The notes under the pieces are model-generated. The model saw only the letters and a program-made list of their open reading frames with translations, searched no databases and was not told where the DNA came from. 8,713 nucleotides of DNA from Phormidesmis priestleyi (GTDB lineage: Bacteria > Cyanobacteriota > Cyanobacteriia > Phormidesmidales > Phormidesmidaceae). Positions 1-5,672 of the stretch are shown in pieces. The position numbers were made by a program, and so were the translations under genes. Within the stretch, counting starts at the first letter, position 1. Each line of letters opens with the position of its first letter. The stretch is taken from NCBI GenBank assembly GCA_003242115.1, contig QBMP01000189.1, positions 1 to 8,713 of the forward strand, written 5' to 3'.

Positions 1-758
1 AACCCATCATTTTTCAAAATCTGCTCCCAGGAGGCCAAACTTGGCGGCACTTCTTGCCCCGCCTCATCCAACCCCACTATCTGCGCCAAACTCGCCACAT
101 ACACCGGCCCACTGCTCTCTAGCTGTACCAGCGTAGAGCGCCCATTAATCGGCAGATCCAACGCTCGAATCGGAATCGGCTGATTCATCAACAGCGCAGT
201 TTCACCCGGTGCTAGCACCATCACCGCCGGAAAAATATCGCTGCGACGCCCCTGCAAAATATCGCCCATCGCCCGACTCCCCGGCCCGGAAAATACGGGC
301 ATCAAAGGGCTAAACGGCACAAAGCTAGGCAGCGGCACAAAAGGCGCATCCGGCTGACTCAAATAGCTAGCGCCCGCCAATACTCGCACCGTCACTGGTT
401 CGGCGCTAGGGTTCTTAAGAACGATACCCAAGTAAAGGCTATCTAACAGCTCAGTCATGGGTGAACTGTAGTCCAAAGCCTTGTAGACATGATGCGCAAA
501 AATATCAAATCGCCCCTCAAAGGCAAAATTGAGATGCGCTTCAGGGACAGCCATCCCCTCTGGTGGAAACGTAGACAGCAAAATTCCTGGCGTTCCGACT
601 AGCTCAGGGCTGTTGCTATTGAACACGGGCACCGCATCTAGCTGCCCTGACAAAGGTCTAACCAACTGCGGGCTCACCTGCTCTATAGACTCAGGCATCT
701 CCACGGGTGTTTGAGCCAAAGCAGGCATGATTAAAAACGCGGTGAGCAAAGCAAACAT
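1..758 (-). CDS. DUF3370-like secreted protein, C-terminus beyond left edge
   Basis: The reading frame is open from an ATG at 758 to the window edge (252 codons, no stop), so only the N-terminal part is visible. It begins with a short hydrophobic stretch ending PALA-Q, which looks like a signal peptide with cleavage near residue 15, although no Lys/Arg precedes the hydrophobic core. The mature part contains VRPLSGQLDAVPVFNSNSPE, then GILLSTFPPEGM and GRFDIFAHH. I recognise this pattern as the cyanobacterial DUF3370 family, whose function is unknown to me. An in-frame GTG at 809 would add 17 residues before the hydrophobic core (MPAQNF...). Neither start has a clear ribosome binding site. The ATG is preferred because it puts the hydrophobic segment at the very N-terminus. 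It is not obviously in an operon with the minus-strand peptidase gene upstream of it, 231 bp away. Confidence 0.72.
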   Translation of the reverse strand, partial: MFALLTAFLIMPALAQTPVEMPESIEQVSPQLVRPLSGQLDAVPVFNSNSPELVGTPGILLSTFPPEGMAVPEAHLNFAFEGRFDIFAHHVYKALDYSSPMTELLDSLYLGIVLKNPSAEPVTVRVLAGASYLSQPDAPFVPLPSFVPFSPLMPVFSGPGSRAMGDILQGRRSDIFPAVMVLAPGETALLMNQPIPIRALDLPINGRSTLVQLESSGPVYVASLAQIVGLDEAGQEVPPSLASWEQILKNDG

Positions 759-989
759 AGAGATTTCAATGGGGGTTGAGAAAACTTGTGGAAAATTTTG
801 AGCAGGCACTGTTGTCAAGACTATATCTTCTCCGAAAGAATGCCTCAAAACCTATTTTCGCAACACCTCTTTGAAATAGATAGTATCAGCGGCTTTATTA
901 GGCTTGCACAGAATAATTTTGCTGAGAAAAATTAGCGACTTTCTGGTCAGAATCAATACGGACATACAGCCCTCTATGCGTCACAGCCC
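759..989. other. AT-rich intergenic region with no gene seen
   Basis: This 231-bp stretch separates two minus-strand genes. I see no credible ORF, RNA gene or terminator hairpin. A TTGACA (minus strand, 818-813) could be a -35 box for the DUF3370-like gene, but no good -10 lies 16-18 bp downstream. At the right end, ACAGCCCTC occurs at 966-974 and again at 983-991, a 17-bp-period direct repeat that overlaps the peptidase stop codon (990-992). Confidence 0.5.
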
Positions 990-1604
990 TCAGTAAATGT
1001 CAGCGAGTCTGGCCGCAATAGCACAAAAATCGTGCAAGATCAGTCTTTTATTTTCTGGGGTTAATACCGGAACATGAACAAATAAAGCAACAGTTTTGAA
1101 ATCCGGACTAAAATTCTGATTATTCACAAACCTTAGAACTCGATAATAAAGGTGATTGCAAACGTAACGACCGGCATCCTGGCTCACTTCACTCAGATAC
1201 GTGCCAGTGAGTAAATCCAACAAATTGATGGCGGTTTTGAGGCGATGACAATGGCCTGGAGCTAGCTGCTCTGTCTGTGATTTGGCCTGTGATTTGGCCT
1301 GCACTTGGGCCTGTGATTTGGCCTGCACTTGGGCCTGTACTTTGGCCTGCGCCTCTAAAGATAAAACCGCTCGATTCTCGGCCATGCCGCAGCAAATCAC
1401 GACGCGCGGCCGCTTTTGATAAATTTCGCTGATTACCTGGATGGGGGCTAAATCAAAGCTAACCGCCACTTGCCGCCGCCAAATGGTATCGGTCGGGAGG
1501 CGATCGCTCATCCACAGATCAGCCATCAAATCATCCGATGAATTAGATCGCTGGTGCGCCCGCCAAGGCTGAAAGGAGGTGATGAGAATAGGGCCTTTTG
1601 TCAT
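990..1604 (-). CDS. pcp: Pyroglutamyl-peptidase I-like cysteine peptidase (family C15) with a repeat-encoded insert
   Basis: Family C15 enzymes are cytosolic cysteine peptidases that remove N-terminal pyroglutamate from peptides. The 204-residue product starts with the family-type beta strand ILITSFQPW (residues 6-14). It then shows a CGMAENR segment followed by a candidate catalytic Glu84, the nucleophile motif SQDAGRYVCN with Cys149, and FVHVP with His177. The Glu-Cys-His triad therefore appears complete. The oddity is residues 87-110. Just after Glu84, where the family normally has a conserved loop with an RVAIN-type start, there are six four-residue repeats (AKVQ, AQVQ, AKSQ) encoded by a 12-bp tandem repeat. 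Total length is close to the usual 200-220. The repeats may therefore have replaced native loop sequence rather than only lengthened it, and activity is uncertain. The start at 1604 has no evident Shine-Dalgarno. The gene is divergent from hisH. Confidence 0.82.
   Translation of the reverse strand: MTKGPILITSFQPWRAHQRSNSSDDLMADLWMSDRLPTDTIWRRQVAVSFDLAPIQVISEIYQKRPRVVICCGMAENRAVLSLEAQAKVQAQVQAKSQAQVQAKSQAKSQTEQLAPGHCHRLKTAINLLDLLTGTYLSEVSQDAGRYVCNHLYYRVLRFVNNQNFSPDFKTVALFVHVPVLTPENKRLILHDFCAIAARLADIY
1275..1346. repeat. 12-bp tandem repeat, six units, inside the peptidase gene
   Basis: Six head-to-tail 12-bp units start at 1275, 1287, 1299, 1311, 1323 and 1335. Three are CTGTGATTTGGC, two CTGCACTTGGGC and one CTGTACTTTGGC. 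A degenerate seventh follows at 1347. The pattern alternates AKSQ- and AQVQ-type units on the minus strand. Being four codons long, it can expand or contract without frameshift. Confidence 0.95.
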
Positions 1605-1654
1605 AGTTTTTCATAGATAGTTCATAGATGGCAGGATGAATAGCGCGATCGCCA

Positions 1655-1683
1655 GCGAAATAAACCAGCGGTACCGATATAAT
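1655..1683 (+). promoter_or_regulatory. Candidate hisH promoter with perfect -10 TATAAT
   Basis: TATAAT lies at 1678-1683. The -35 position at 17-bp spacing (1655-1660, GCGAAA) matches the consensus poorly, so this would need an activator or be weak. Transcription would start near 1690, giving a leader of about 90 nt that contains the 15-bp tandem repeats. This argues for the ATG at 1780 rather than the one at 1636, which would lie upstream of the transcript. Confidence 0.45.
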
Positions 1684-1699
1684 CTGGAAGTTCACTGCT

Positions 1700-1759
1700 G
1701 TGAGTTATTGAGCGGTGAGTTATTGGGCTGTGAGTTATTGATCTATGAGTTACTGAGCT
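1700..1759. repeat. 15-bp tandem repeat, four units, just upstream of hisH
   Basis: Units start at 1700, 1715, 1730 and 1745. They share the core TGAGTTATTG (TGAGTTACTG in the last) followed by a variable end, and a partial fifth starts at 1760. The unit is five codons long and the hisH frame stays open through it, reading ELLSG, ELLGC, ELLIY, ELLSY. It is more likely an untranslated leader than coding (see hisH). Confidence 0.93.
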
Positions 1760-1779
1760 ATGAGGCTAGCGCACCTGCT

Positions 1780-2421
1780 ATGACGACTATCGCCGTTATC
1801 GACTACGACATGGGCAATTTACATTCTGCCTGCAAAGGGCTACAGGCTGCCGGTGCCAACACGCTAGTCACCGATTCCGTCGCAGAAATTGAACGAGCCG
1901 ACGGCGTGGTGCTACCCGGAGTAGGTGCCTTTGATCCGGCCATGCAGCACCTGAAATCACGAGATCTCATCGAACCGATTCGCCGAATTGCCTTGAGCGG
2001 CAAGCCTTTTTTGGGCATTTGCGTGGGTTTGCAGGTCTTATTCGATGGCAGCGAAGAAGGCCAAGAACCGGGTTTGGGCATTTTACCCGGCACTATTCGG
2101 CGGTTTCAGCGCGAACCCGGTCTAACCATTCCGCACATGGGCTGGAACCAACTGCAAATCACTCAGCCTGACTGTCCGCTTTGGAACCGCATTCCCGCCG
2201 ATGCCTGGGTGTATTTTGTGCACTCGTACTATGCCGAAGTGAGCAACCGCACTCTCACGGCTGCTACCATCACTCACGGTAGCCAAACCATCACCGCCGC
2301 CGTCGCCCAGGGCAACCTCATGGCCGTACAGTTTCACCCCGAAAAATCTTCTACCGCTGGCCTACAAATTCTCAGCAATTTCGTTCAGTTCGTTCAGCAA
2401 ACTCAGCCGGTTGCCGCATAA
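1780..2421 (+). CDS. hisH: Imidazole glycerol phosphate synthase, glutamine amidotransferase subunit HisH
   Basis: HisH hydrolyses glutamine and passes ammonia to HisF, which makes imidazole glycerol phosphate and AICAR in histidine biosynthesis. The 213-residue class I amidotransferase opens with the family-typical IAVIDYDMGNLHS. It carries the oxyanion loop PGVGAF (46-51), the nucleophile in GICVGLQ (Cys81), HMGWNQ (119-124), YFVHSYY (145-151), and FHPEKS with His186 and Glu188, so the catalytic triad is complete. The frame is open upstream to an ATG at 1636, which would add 48 residues of repeat-encoded ELL-rich sequence. I reject that start because HisH proteins begin at the IAVIDY strand and a perfect -10 lies inside the extension. 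GAGG at 1762-1765 is too far from 1780 to be a strong ribosome binding site. hisF is not in the window, consistent with scattered his genes in cyanobacteria. Confidence 0.96.
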   Translation: MTTIAVIDYDMGNLHSACKGLQAAGANTLVTDSVAEIERADGVVLPGVGAFDPAMQHLKSRDLIEPIRRIALSGKPFLGICVGLQVLFDGSEEGQEPGLGILPGTIRRFQREPGLTIPHMGWNQLQITQPDCPLWNRIPADAWVYFVHSYYAEVSNRTLTAATITHGSQTITAAVAQGNLMAVQFHPEKSSTAGLQILSNFVQFVQQTQPVAA

Positions 2422-2451
2422 AGCTATCAAGCATAGTCCAGCTCGCTTGCT

Positions 2452-3228
2452 ATGAAACCCTACCAAACTGTGCCGATTGAAGAATGCGGTGAAGCCCTGA
2501 TCCCAATTCCCTTGGCTGATTTTGCCGTGGTTACGCCTCACCCTTACGTTCAGCTCGGCGCACCTTACGGAGTGCTATCTCCCTATTTTTTACGTCAAAG
2601 CGTGGTGCAAAAGCTGACTCAGGCCCAAGCTCACTTACAGGCCGAGCGTCCGGGCTGGCAATTGCAAATTTTTGATGCCTACCGCCCGGTTCCGGTGCAG
2701 CAGTTTATGGTGGACTATACTTTAGCCCAACTTGCGCAAGCGGCAGGACTCGATCCACATTATTTGACTGCGGCTGAGCGAATAGTACTCAAAGAAAAAG
2801 TTCTACAGTTTTGGGCAATGCCTAGCGCGAACCCGAACACGCCGCCGCCCCACAGCACAGGCGCAGCCGTTGATCTGACCTTAGTCGATGCAGCAGGCCA
2901 TTCGGTGAACATGGGCTCAGCCATTGATGAAATATCACCGCGATCCTATCCTCACCACTTTGAAAACAGCACTGACGCCCAGGCTCAGCAATACCAATAT
3001 CATCGCACCCTGCTGACTAGGGCAATGACGGCGGCAGGCTTTTGTCAGCATCCGCATGAATGGTGGCACTTTTCGTACGGCGATCAGCTCTGGGCTTGGA
3101 TCACGAATAATCAAATAAGCCCTGAAACGGCAGGGCAAAGGGGCACTCGTGCGATTCCCCTGGAAGGCTGCGCCATCGCCCGCTACGCAGAAAGCCCTTT
3201 ACCTCACCTTCTCTCTTCTCAGCTTTAG
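2452..3228 (+). CDS. ddpX: VanX/DdpX-type D-alanyl-D-alanine dipeptidase (M15D zinc peptidase)
   Basis: The family cleaves D-Ala-D-Ala, either to recycle cell-wall dipeptide or, in vancomycin-resistant bacteria, to deplete the vancomycin target. The 258-residue product has DAYRP with the substrate-positioning Arg78, the zinc motif PHSTGAAVD (ligands His134 and Asp141), and EWWHFSYGD with catalytic Glu203 and third zinc ligand His206. All key residues are present. No signal peptide is seen, so it is probably cytosolic. No VanH/VanA ligase genes are nearby, so recycling is more likely than resistance. It starts 30 bp after the hisH stop, which suggests co-transcription, although no Shine-Dalgarno precedes the ATG. 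The C-terminal tail (residues 234-243, AIPLEGCAIA) is encoded by a copy of the 29-bp repeat, immediately before an ARY segment that resembles the usual family tail. Its stop faces that of the next gene, 9 bp away. Confidence 0.9.
   Translation: MKPYQTVPIEECGEALIPIPLADFAVVTPHPYVQLGAPYGVLSPYFLRQSVVQKLTQAQAHLQAERPGWQLQIFDAYRPVPVQQFMVDYTLAQLAQAAGLDPHYLTAAERIVLKEKVLQFWAMPSANPNTPPPHSTGAAVDLTLVDAAGHSVNMGSAIDEISPRSYPHHFENSTDAQAQQYQYHRTLLTRAMTAAGFCQHPHEWWHFSYGDQLWAWITNNQISPETAGQRGTRAIPLEGCAIARYAESPLPHLLSSQL
3151..3179 (-). repeat. 29-bp HIP1-bounded repeat, copy A (inside the dipeptidase gene)
   Basis: Arms GCGAT and ATCGC enclose a 19-nt core. It lies in reverse orientation to its host gene and is read as AIPLEGCAIA. 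It differs from copies B and C at two core positions: core position 5 A to C and position 15 A to G, in the orientation of copy C. Both fall in predicted hairpin loops. Confidence 0.9.
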
Positions 3229-3237
3229 GCTGCAAGT

Positions 3238-3690
3238 TCAGACTACCGCAGCAGCTAGGTCTTTCTCTAGCTTTAGGCAATTGCGATTCCCTTGGAAGGC
3301 TTCGCCATCGCCTCCCACCTGTAGCTGATACTCCACCCTGTCCATAATTCGGTGCAAAATCAGCCAGCCATAGCCCCCTTCTTGAAAATCACCCGGTGCA
3401 GGCGGATGGTAGCTGTCAACGTTAAACCCTACACCGTGATCCCACACCTCCAAAGAGAGATGATTGCCTTCTAGCTCAATGCGAATTCGTATCGGCAGTT
3501 CAGGCTTTTCATTATGAGCGTGGCGCACAATATTAGAGTAAACCTCCACCACTACTAGCCGCAGATGACTCTCAACTTCTCGCCAGTCAACTTGCTGATC
3601 GATTTCTAACTGTAGCGATTCCAGCAGCCAGTGCTCTACAACAGACAAAAACCTTAGATCACTGGGGACGACCAGTTCGGTTTTTAGCAT
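3238..3690 (-). CDS. RsbW-like anti-sigma factor/serine kinase (GHKL ATPase)
   Basis: This is a single-domain 150-residue GHKL ATPase of the RsbW/SpoIIAB type. Such proteins bind a target, often a sigma factor, and phosphorylate a STAS-domain antagonist. The N box is EVYSNIVRHAH (Glu49, Asn53, His57), the G1 box DHGVG (84-88), and a G2-like EGGYGWLI (104-111) precedes the last helix. It begins inside the end of the phosphatase gene (7-bp overlap) behind a strong Shine-Dalgarno, so the two are translationally linked and probably act on the same phosphoprotein. Residues 128-136 (DGEAFQGNR) come from copy B of the 29-bp repeat. They sit in the loop before the final strand NCLKLEK, where relatives have a short turn; without it the protein would be about 143 residues, a normal size. 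The target protein cannot be told from the sequence. Confidence 0.88.
   Translation of the reverse strand: MLKTELVVPSDLRFLSVVEHWLLESLQLEIDQQVDWREVESHLRLVVVEVYSNIVRHAHNEKPELPIRIRIELEGNHLSLEVWDHGVGFNVDSYHPPAPGDFQEGGYGWLILHRIMDRVEYQLQVGGDGEAFQGNRNCLKLEKDLAAAVV
3283..3311 (-). repeat. 29-bp HIP1-bounded repeat, copy B (inside the RsbW-like gene)
   Basis: This copy is identical over all 29 bp to copy C. It lies in sense orientation with its host gene and is read in the frame DGEAFQGNR. It is 132 bp from copy A, start to start. Confidence 0.95.
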
Positions 3691-5384
3691 GATGTCACCT
3701 CCAGTGACAAGATAGTTTGGTCATCTTCTTGTTCACCTTCCGGGAGATGAATAAACGCGAGTAAATGGTCTAAATTGAGATCGGCAGGCTGCTGCTTCAA
3801 AAACTCCCAAAGCCCCTCTTGATTGAGCATATATCTGTTGCTGTTACTGCTATTGCTCTGAGAGCCAGGTACCGTTGCTTCCGTAATGCCGTCGCTAGTT
3901 AGCAGCAGCACATCGCCCTCTGAGAGCTGTAACCTGCCCGCCGATGCGGCCCAGACTGGCAAAATGCCTAAAGGTACCCCTCTAACATCTAAATAAGTTG
4001 GCTCTACGCTGCGCTGATTCACCACCATATCTCGGTGCGACCACACAAGTGGATAGACATGACCCGCATTCGCGTATAGTAATTTGCCAGTTTTTGGGTT
4101 GTAGCGAATCAAAGCCATGGTGATAAAGCAGTTATTGCTTACCAAATCATTTGACAAGCTGTGATTGAGATTGTGCATCACCTTGTCAGGATCGGGTGAT
4201 ATTTCTTGCGCTAGCTCACGGCGCAGTACCGAAATGGCGCTAGCCATAAACAGCGCTGCTGGCACCCCTTTACCAGAGACATCGCCGACGGCTAGCCAGA
4301 TGTCACCTTGAGGATGCACAAACACTTCAAAGAAGTCACCGCCCACTTCTCTGGCGGGCTGACAGCGAGCCTGAATCTTAATACCGGCTATTTCGGGCCA
4401 GCTCTGGTGCAGCAAATTACTTTGAATTTGCCTAGCGACTTCTAGCTCAGCGCGCATCTGCATTGACTGCTGATGAATTTGCTGGTAAAGCTTCGCATGT
4501 GAAATTGCTAACGCTACTTGGCTAGAGACATTTTGCAGTAGGGCGATCGCACGGCTAGCCCACTTTTGCTGTCGCGTTTTTTTATAGAGGCAAAGGGTGG
4601 CAATCGATTGCCCCTGATCGATAAAAGGCACCACTATTCTGATTGCGCTCTGGCCTTCGACCAAAACTGATTGAGAAATAATCTCCAGGCTCTCAGGCAG
4701 ATCGCTCAAGGCAGCCAAATCAGTGCAAAACGTTTCTGCTGTGACGGTTTCTGCTGTGACGGCTTCTCCCGTGACGACTAACGGTTCAGTCCGGTAAACG
4801 AGCAGCCCTTGCGGATTGGTTTCTGACGGCAAAAACCCGACTGGATAGAGAATCGCTAAATCCGCATGAAAGGCTTTACCTAAAACGCTCACAACCGTTT
4901 GCAGAGTGCTGATGTAGTCGAGAGATCCACGCACTGCGGTCATAATGCTATTGCTCAACGACTCTTGTGCCAAAGCTCGGCTCAGCGCTTGGGTTCGTTG
5001 TTTAATTACGGTGTAGGTTTCAGCGGCCTGCTCAACTACAACCTTGAGGTTTTTGGGATTCCAGGGTTTGGTGATGTATTTAAAGACTTTGCCAGAGTTG
5101 ATAGCCGAGACCAAATCTTCGACATCGGTGTAGCCTGTGAGCACCATCCGAATCGTGTCCGGAAAGCGCTCAACCGTACGGCTCAGAAAATCGGTACCGT
5201 TCATTTTCGGCATTCTTTGATCGGAAATGATGATCGCCATTTCTCCTTGCTCTGCCAAAACGTCTAAAGCTTCTGCGCCACTTTCAGCTTTAAAGACTTC
5301 AAACCCTCGACGAAAAGTTCGGTAAAGCAGATCTAAGTTATCAGGCTCATCATCGACGACGAGCAGCTTGAGTTTTTCTTCCAT
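3684..5384 (-). CDS. Response regulator with REC, GAF and PP2C (RsbU/SpoIIE-type) phosphatase domains
   Basis: This is a signal-controlled Ser/Thr phosphatase, predicted to dephosphorylate the STAS antagonist of a partner-switching pathway. The REC domain (about 5-125) has the acidic pair Asp11-Asp12, phosphoacceptor Asp55 in SDQRMPKMNG, Thr83 and Lys106 in TKPW, so it should be phosphorylatable. A GAF-like sensor domain spans about 150-298. A helical, probably coiled-coil linker (about 298-325, MRAELEVARQIQ) leads to the PP2C domain (about 330-564). Metal-binding motifs are GGDFFE (Asp350), GDVSGKG (Asp368), TSDGITE (Asp498) and EDDQT (Asp554/555). No transmembrane segment is seen, so it is cytosolic. 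The GAF domain contains a 15-bp tandem repeat giving EAVTAETVTAET (about 207-218). No strong Shine-Dalgarno precedes the ATG. The upstream sensor kinase is not in the window. Confidence 0.93.
   Translation of the reverse strand: MEEKLKLLVVDDEPDNLDLLYRTFRRGFEVFKAESGAEALDVLAEQGEMAIIISDQRMPKMNGTDFLSRTVERFPDTIRMVLTGYTDVEDLVSAINSGKVFKYITKPWNPKNLKVVVEQAAETYTVIKQRTQALSRALAQESLSNSIMTAVRGSLDYISTLQTVVSVLGKAFHADLAILYPVGFLPSETNPQGLLVYRTEPLVVTGEAVTAETVTAETFCTDLAALSDLPESLEIISQSVLVEGQSAIRIVVPFIDQGQSIATLCLYKKTRQQKWASRAIALLQNVSSQVALAISHAKLYQQIHQQSMQMRAELEVARQIQSNLLHQSWPEIAGIKIQARCQPAREVGGDFFEVFVHPQGDIWLAVGDVSGKGVPAALFMASAISVLRRELAQEISPDPDKVMHNLNHSLSNDLVSNNCFITMALIRYNPKTGKLLYANAGHVYPLVWSHRDMVVNQRSVEPTYLDVRGVPLGILPVWAASAGRLQLSEGDVLLLTSDGITEATVPGSQSNSSNSNRYMLNQEGLWEFLKQQPADLNLDHLLAFIHLPEGEQEDDQTILSLEVTSC
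3698..3702 (-). promoter_or_regulatory. Strong ribosome binding site of the RsbW-like gene
   Basis: On the minus strand GGAGG, within GGAGGTGA, ends 7 nt before the ATG at 3690. It lies inside the end of the phosphatase coding sequence and fixes the start of the downstream gene. It is the clearest Shine-Dalgarno in the window. Confidence 0.85.
4732..4776. repeat. 15-bp tandem repeat, three units, in the GAF-encoding region
   Basis: Units start at 4732, 4747 and 4762. The first two are identical (GTTTCTGCTGTGACG) and the third differs at four positions. On the minus strand it encodes repeats of the type VTAET. At five codons per unit it preserves frame, and probably lies in a surface loop of the GAF domain. 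Confidence 0.92.
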
Positions 5385-5477
5385 GCTAGGGGTATCTGTG
5401 GTTGCCTACAGAGGATAATCGGGGCACACTGAAACCGCTCTTGATGGGTACAGCAGCGAGCAATTGAAGCCACTATG

Positions 5478-5528
5478 GGTACGCCTTAGAGGGTTTAGCC
5501 CTTAGAGGGTTGGTACGCCTTGGAGGGT
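5478..5528. repeat. Imperfect 17-bp tandem repeat, three units
   Basis: Three consecutive units of 17, 16 and 18 bp share CCTTAGAGGGT or CCTTGGAGGGT (CCCTTAGAGGGT in the middle unit). Units 1 and 3 both start GGTACGCCTT. The middle unit contains the small hairpin CCCT-TAG-AGGG (5499-5509). It is intergenic and not a codon multiple. Confidence 0.8.
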
Positions 5529-5660
5529 GGCTCAGCCCTAATGTGCCCGACTAATAACGTTTGCTAGCGCTAGGGCTGTAAACCCACTGAAGCGGGTCTA
5601 AAACATCTGGTCTAGCTTGGCATAGACCGAGCTATTTGACTTGATTATTAAACTTTTTAT

Positions 5661-5664
5661 GAGG
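5661..5664 (+). promoter_or_regulatory. Ribosome binding site of the 330-residue exported protein
   Basis: GAGG within GAGGAAAA ends 8 nt before the ATG at 5673. It supports that start, which also places the signal peptide correctly. Confidence 0.65.
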
Positions 5665-5672
5665 AAAACCCT

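Larger units (their letters stand above)
5385..5672. other. Divergent intergenic region between the phosphatase and an exported-protein gene
   Basis: This 288-bp region must hold the promoters of both flanking genes. I cannot identify either with confidence. TTGACT at 5636-5641 resembles a -35 box, but its -10 would coincide with the ribosome binding site. The region contains the 17-bp tandem repeat (5478-5528), a 10-bp palindrome CTAGCGCTAG (5564-5573), an inverted repeat AGCCCTA/TAGGGCT (5534-5540 and 5571-5577), and a small ACCC/GGGT hairpin near 5582-5597. No ORF or RNA gene is recognised. Confidence 0.5.

Noticed and set aside
529..714. 61-codon plus-strand ORF opposite the DUF3370-like gene
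   Set aside because: The minus strand carries a coherent signal peptide and conserved family motifs; this frame does not.
813..818. TTGACA on the minus strand as a -35 box for the DUF3370-like gene
   Set aside because: No acceptable -10 lies at 16-18 bp; CAAAAT is only 12 bp away. It is mentioned only in the intergenic entry.
1275..1346. Possible CRISPR-like array
   Set aside because: The units are contiguous 12-bp tandem copies without spacers and lie within a coding frame. No cas genes are present.
1571..1584. ATCACCTCCTTT on the minus strand, identical to the 3' end of bacterial 16S rRNA (anti-Shine-Dalgarno)
   Set aside because: It encodes the conserved N-terminal strand ILITSFQ of the peptidase and no other 16S rRNA sequence surrounds it. 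The plus-strand GGAGGTGATG leads only to a 12-codon ORF.
1636..1779. N-terminal extension of HisH from the ATG at 1636
   Set aside because: HisH proteins begin at the IAVIDY strand. The extension is repeat-derived and contains a perfect -10 element.
1803..2093. 96-codon minus-strand ORF opposite hisH
   Set aside because: It is a shadow of a highly conserved enzyme gene, with no motif or start signal.
2452..3228. Vancomycin-resistance cassette
   Set aside because: A VanX-type dipeptidase is present but there is no VanH, VanA-type ligase or VanRS in the window, and cyanobacteria carry such dipeptidases outside resistance clusters.
3283..3311. Rho-independent terminator between the convergent genes
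   Set aside because: The hairpin-forming sequence lies inside the RsbW-like coding sequence, has no T tract, and is a copy of the interspersed repeat.
4899..5267. 122-codon plus-strand ORF opposite the REC domain
   Set aside because: It is antisense to a well-supported response regulator, has no recognisable domain, and follows from the codon pattern of the real gene.
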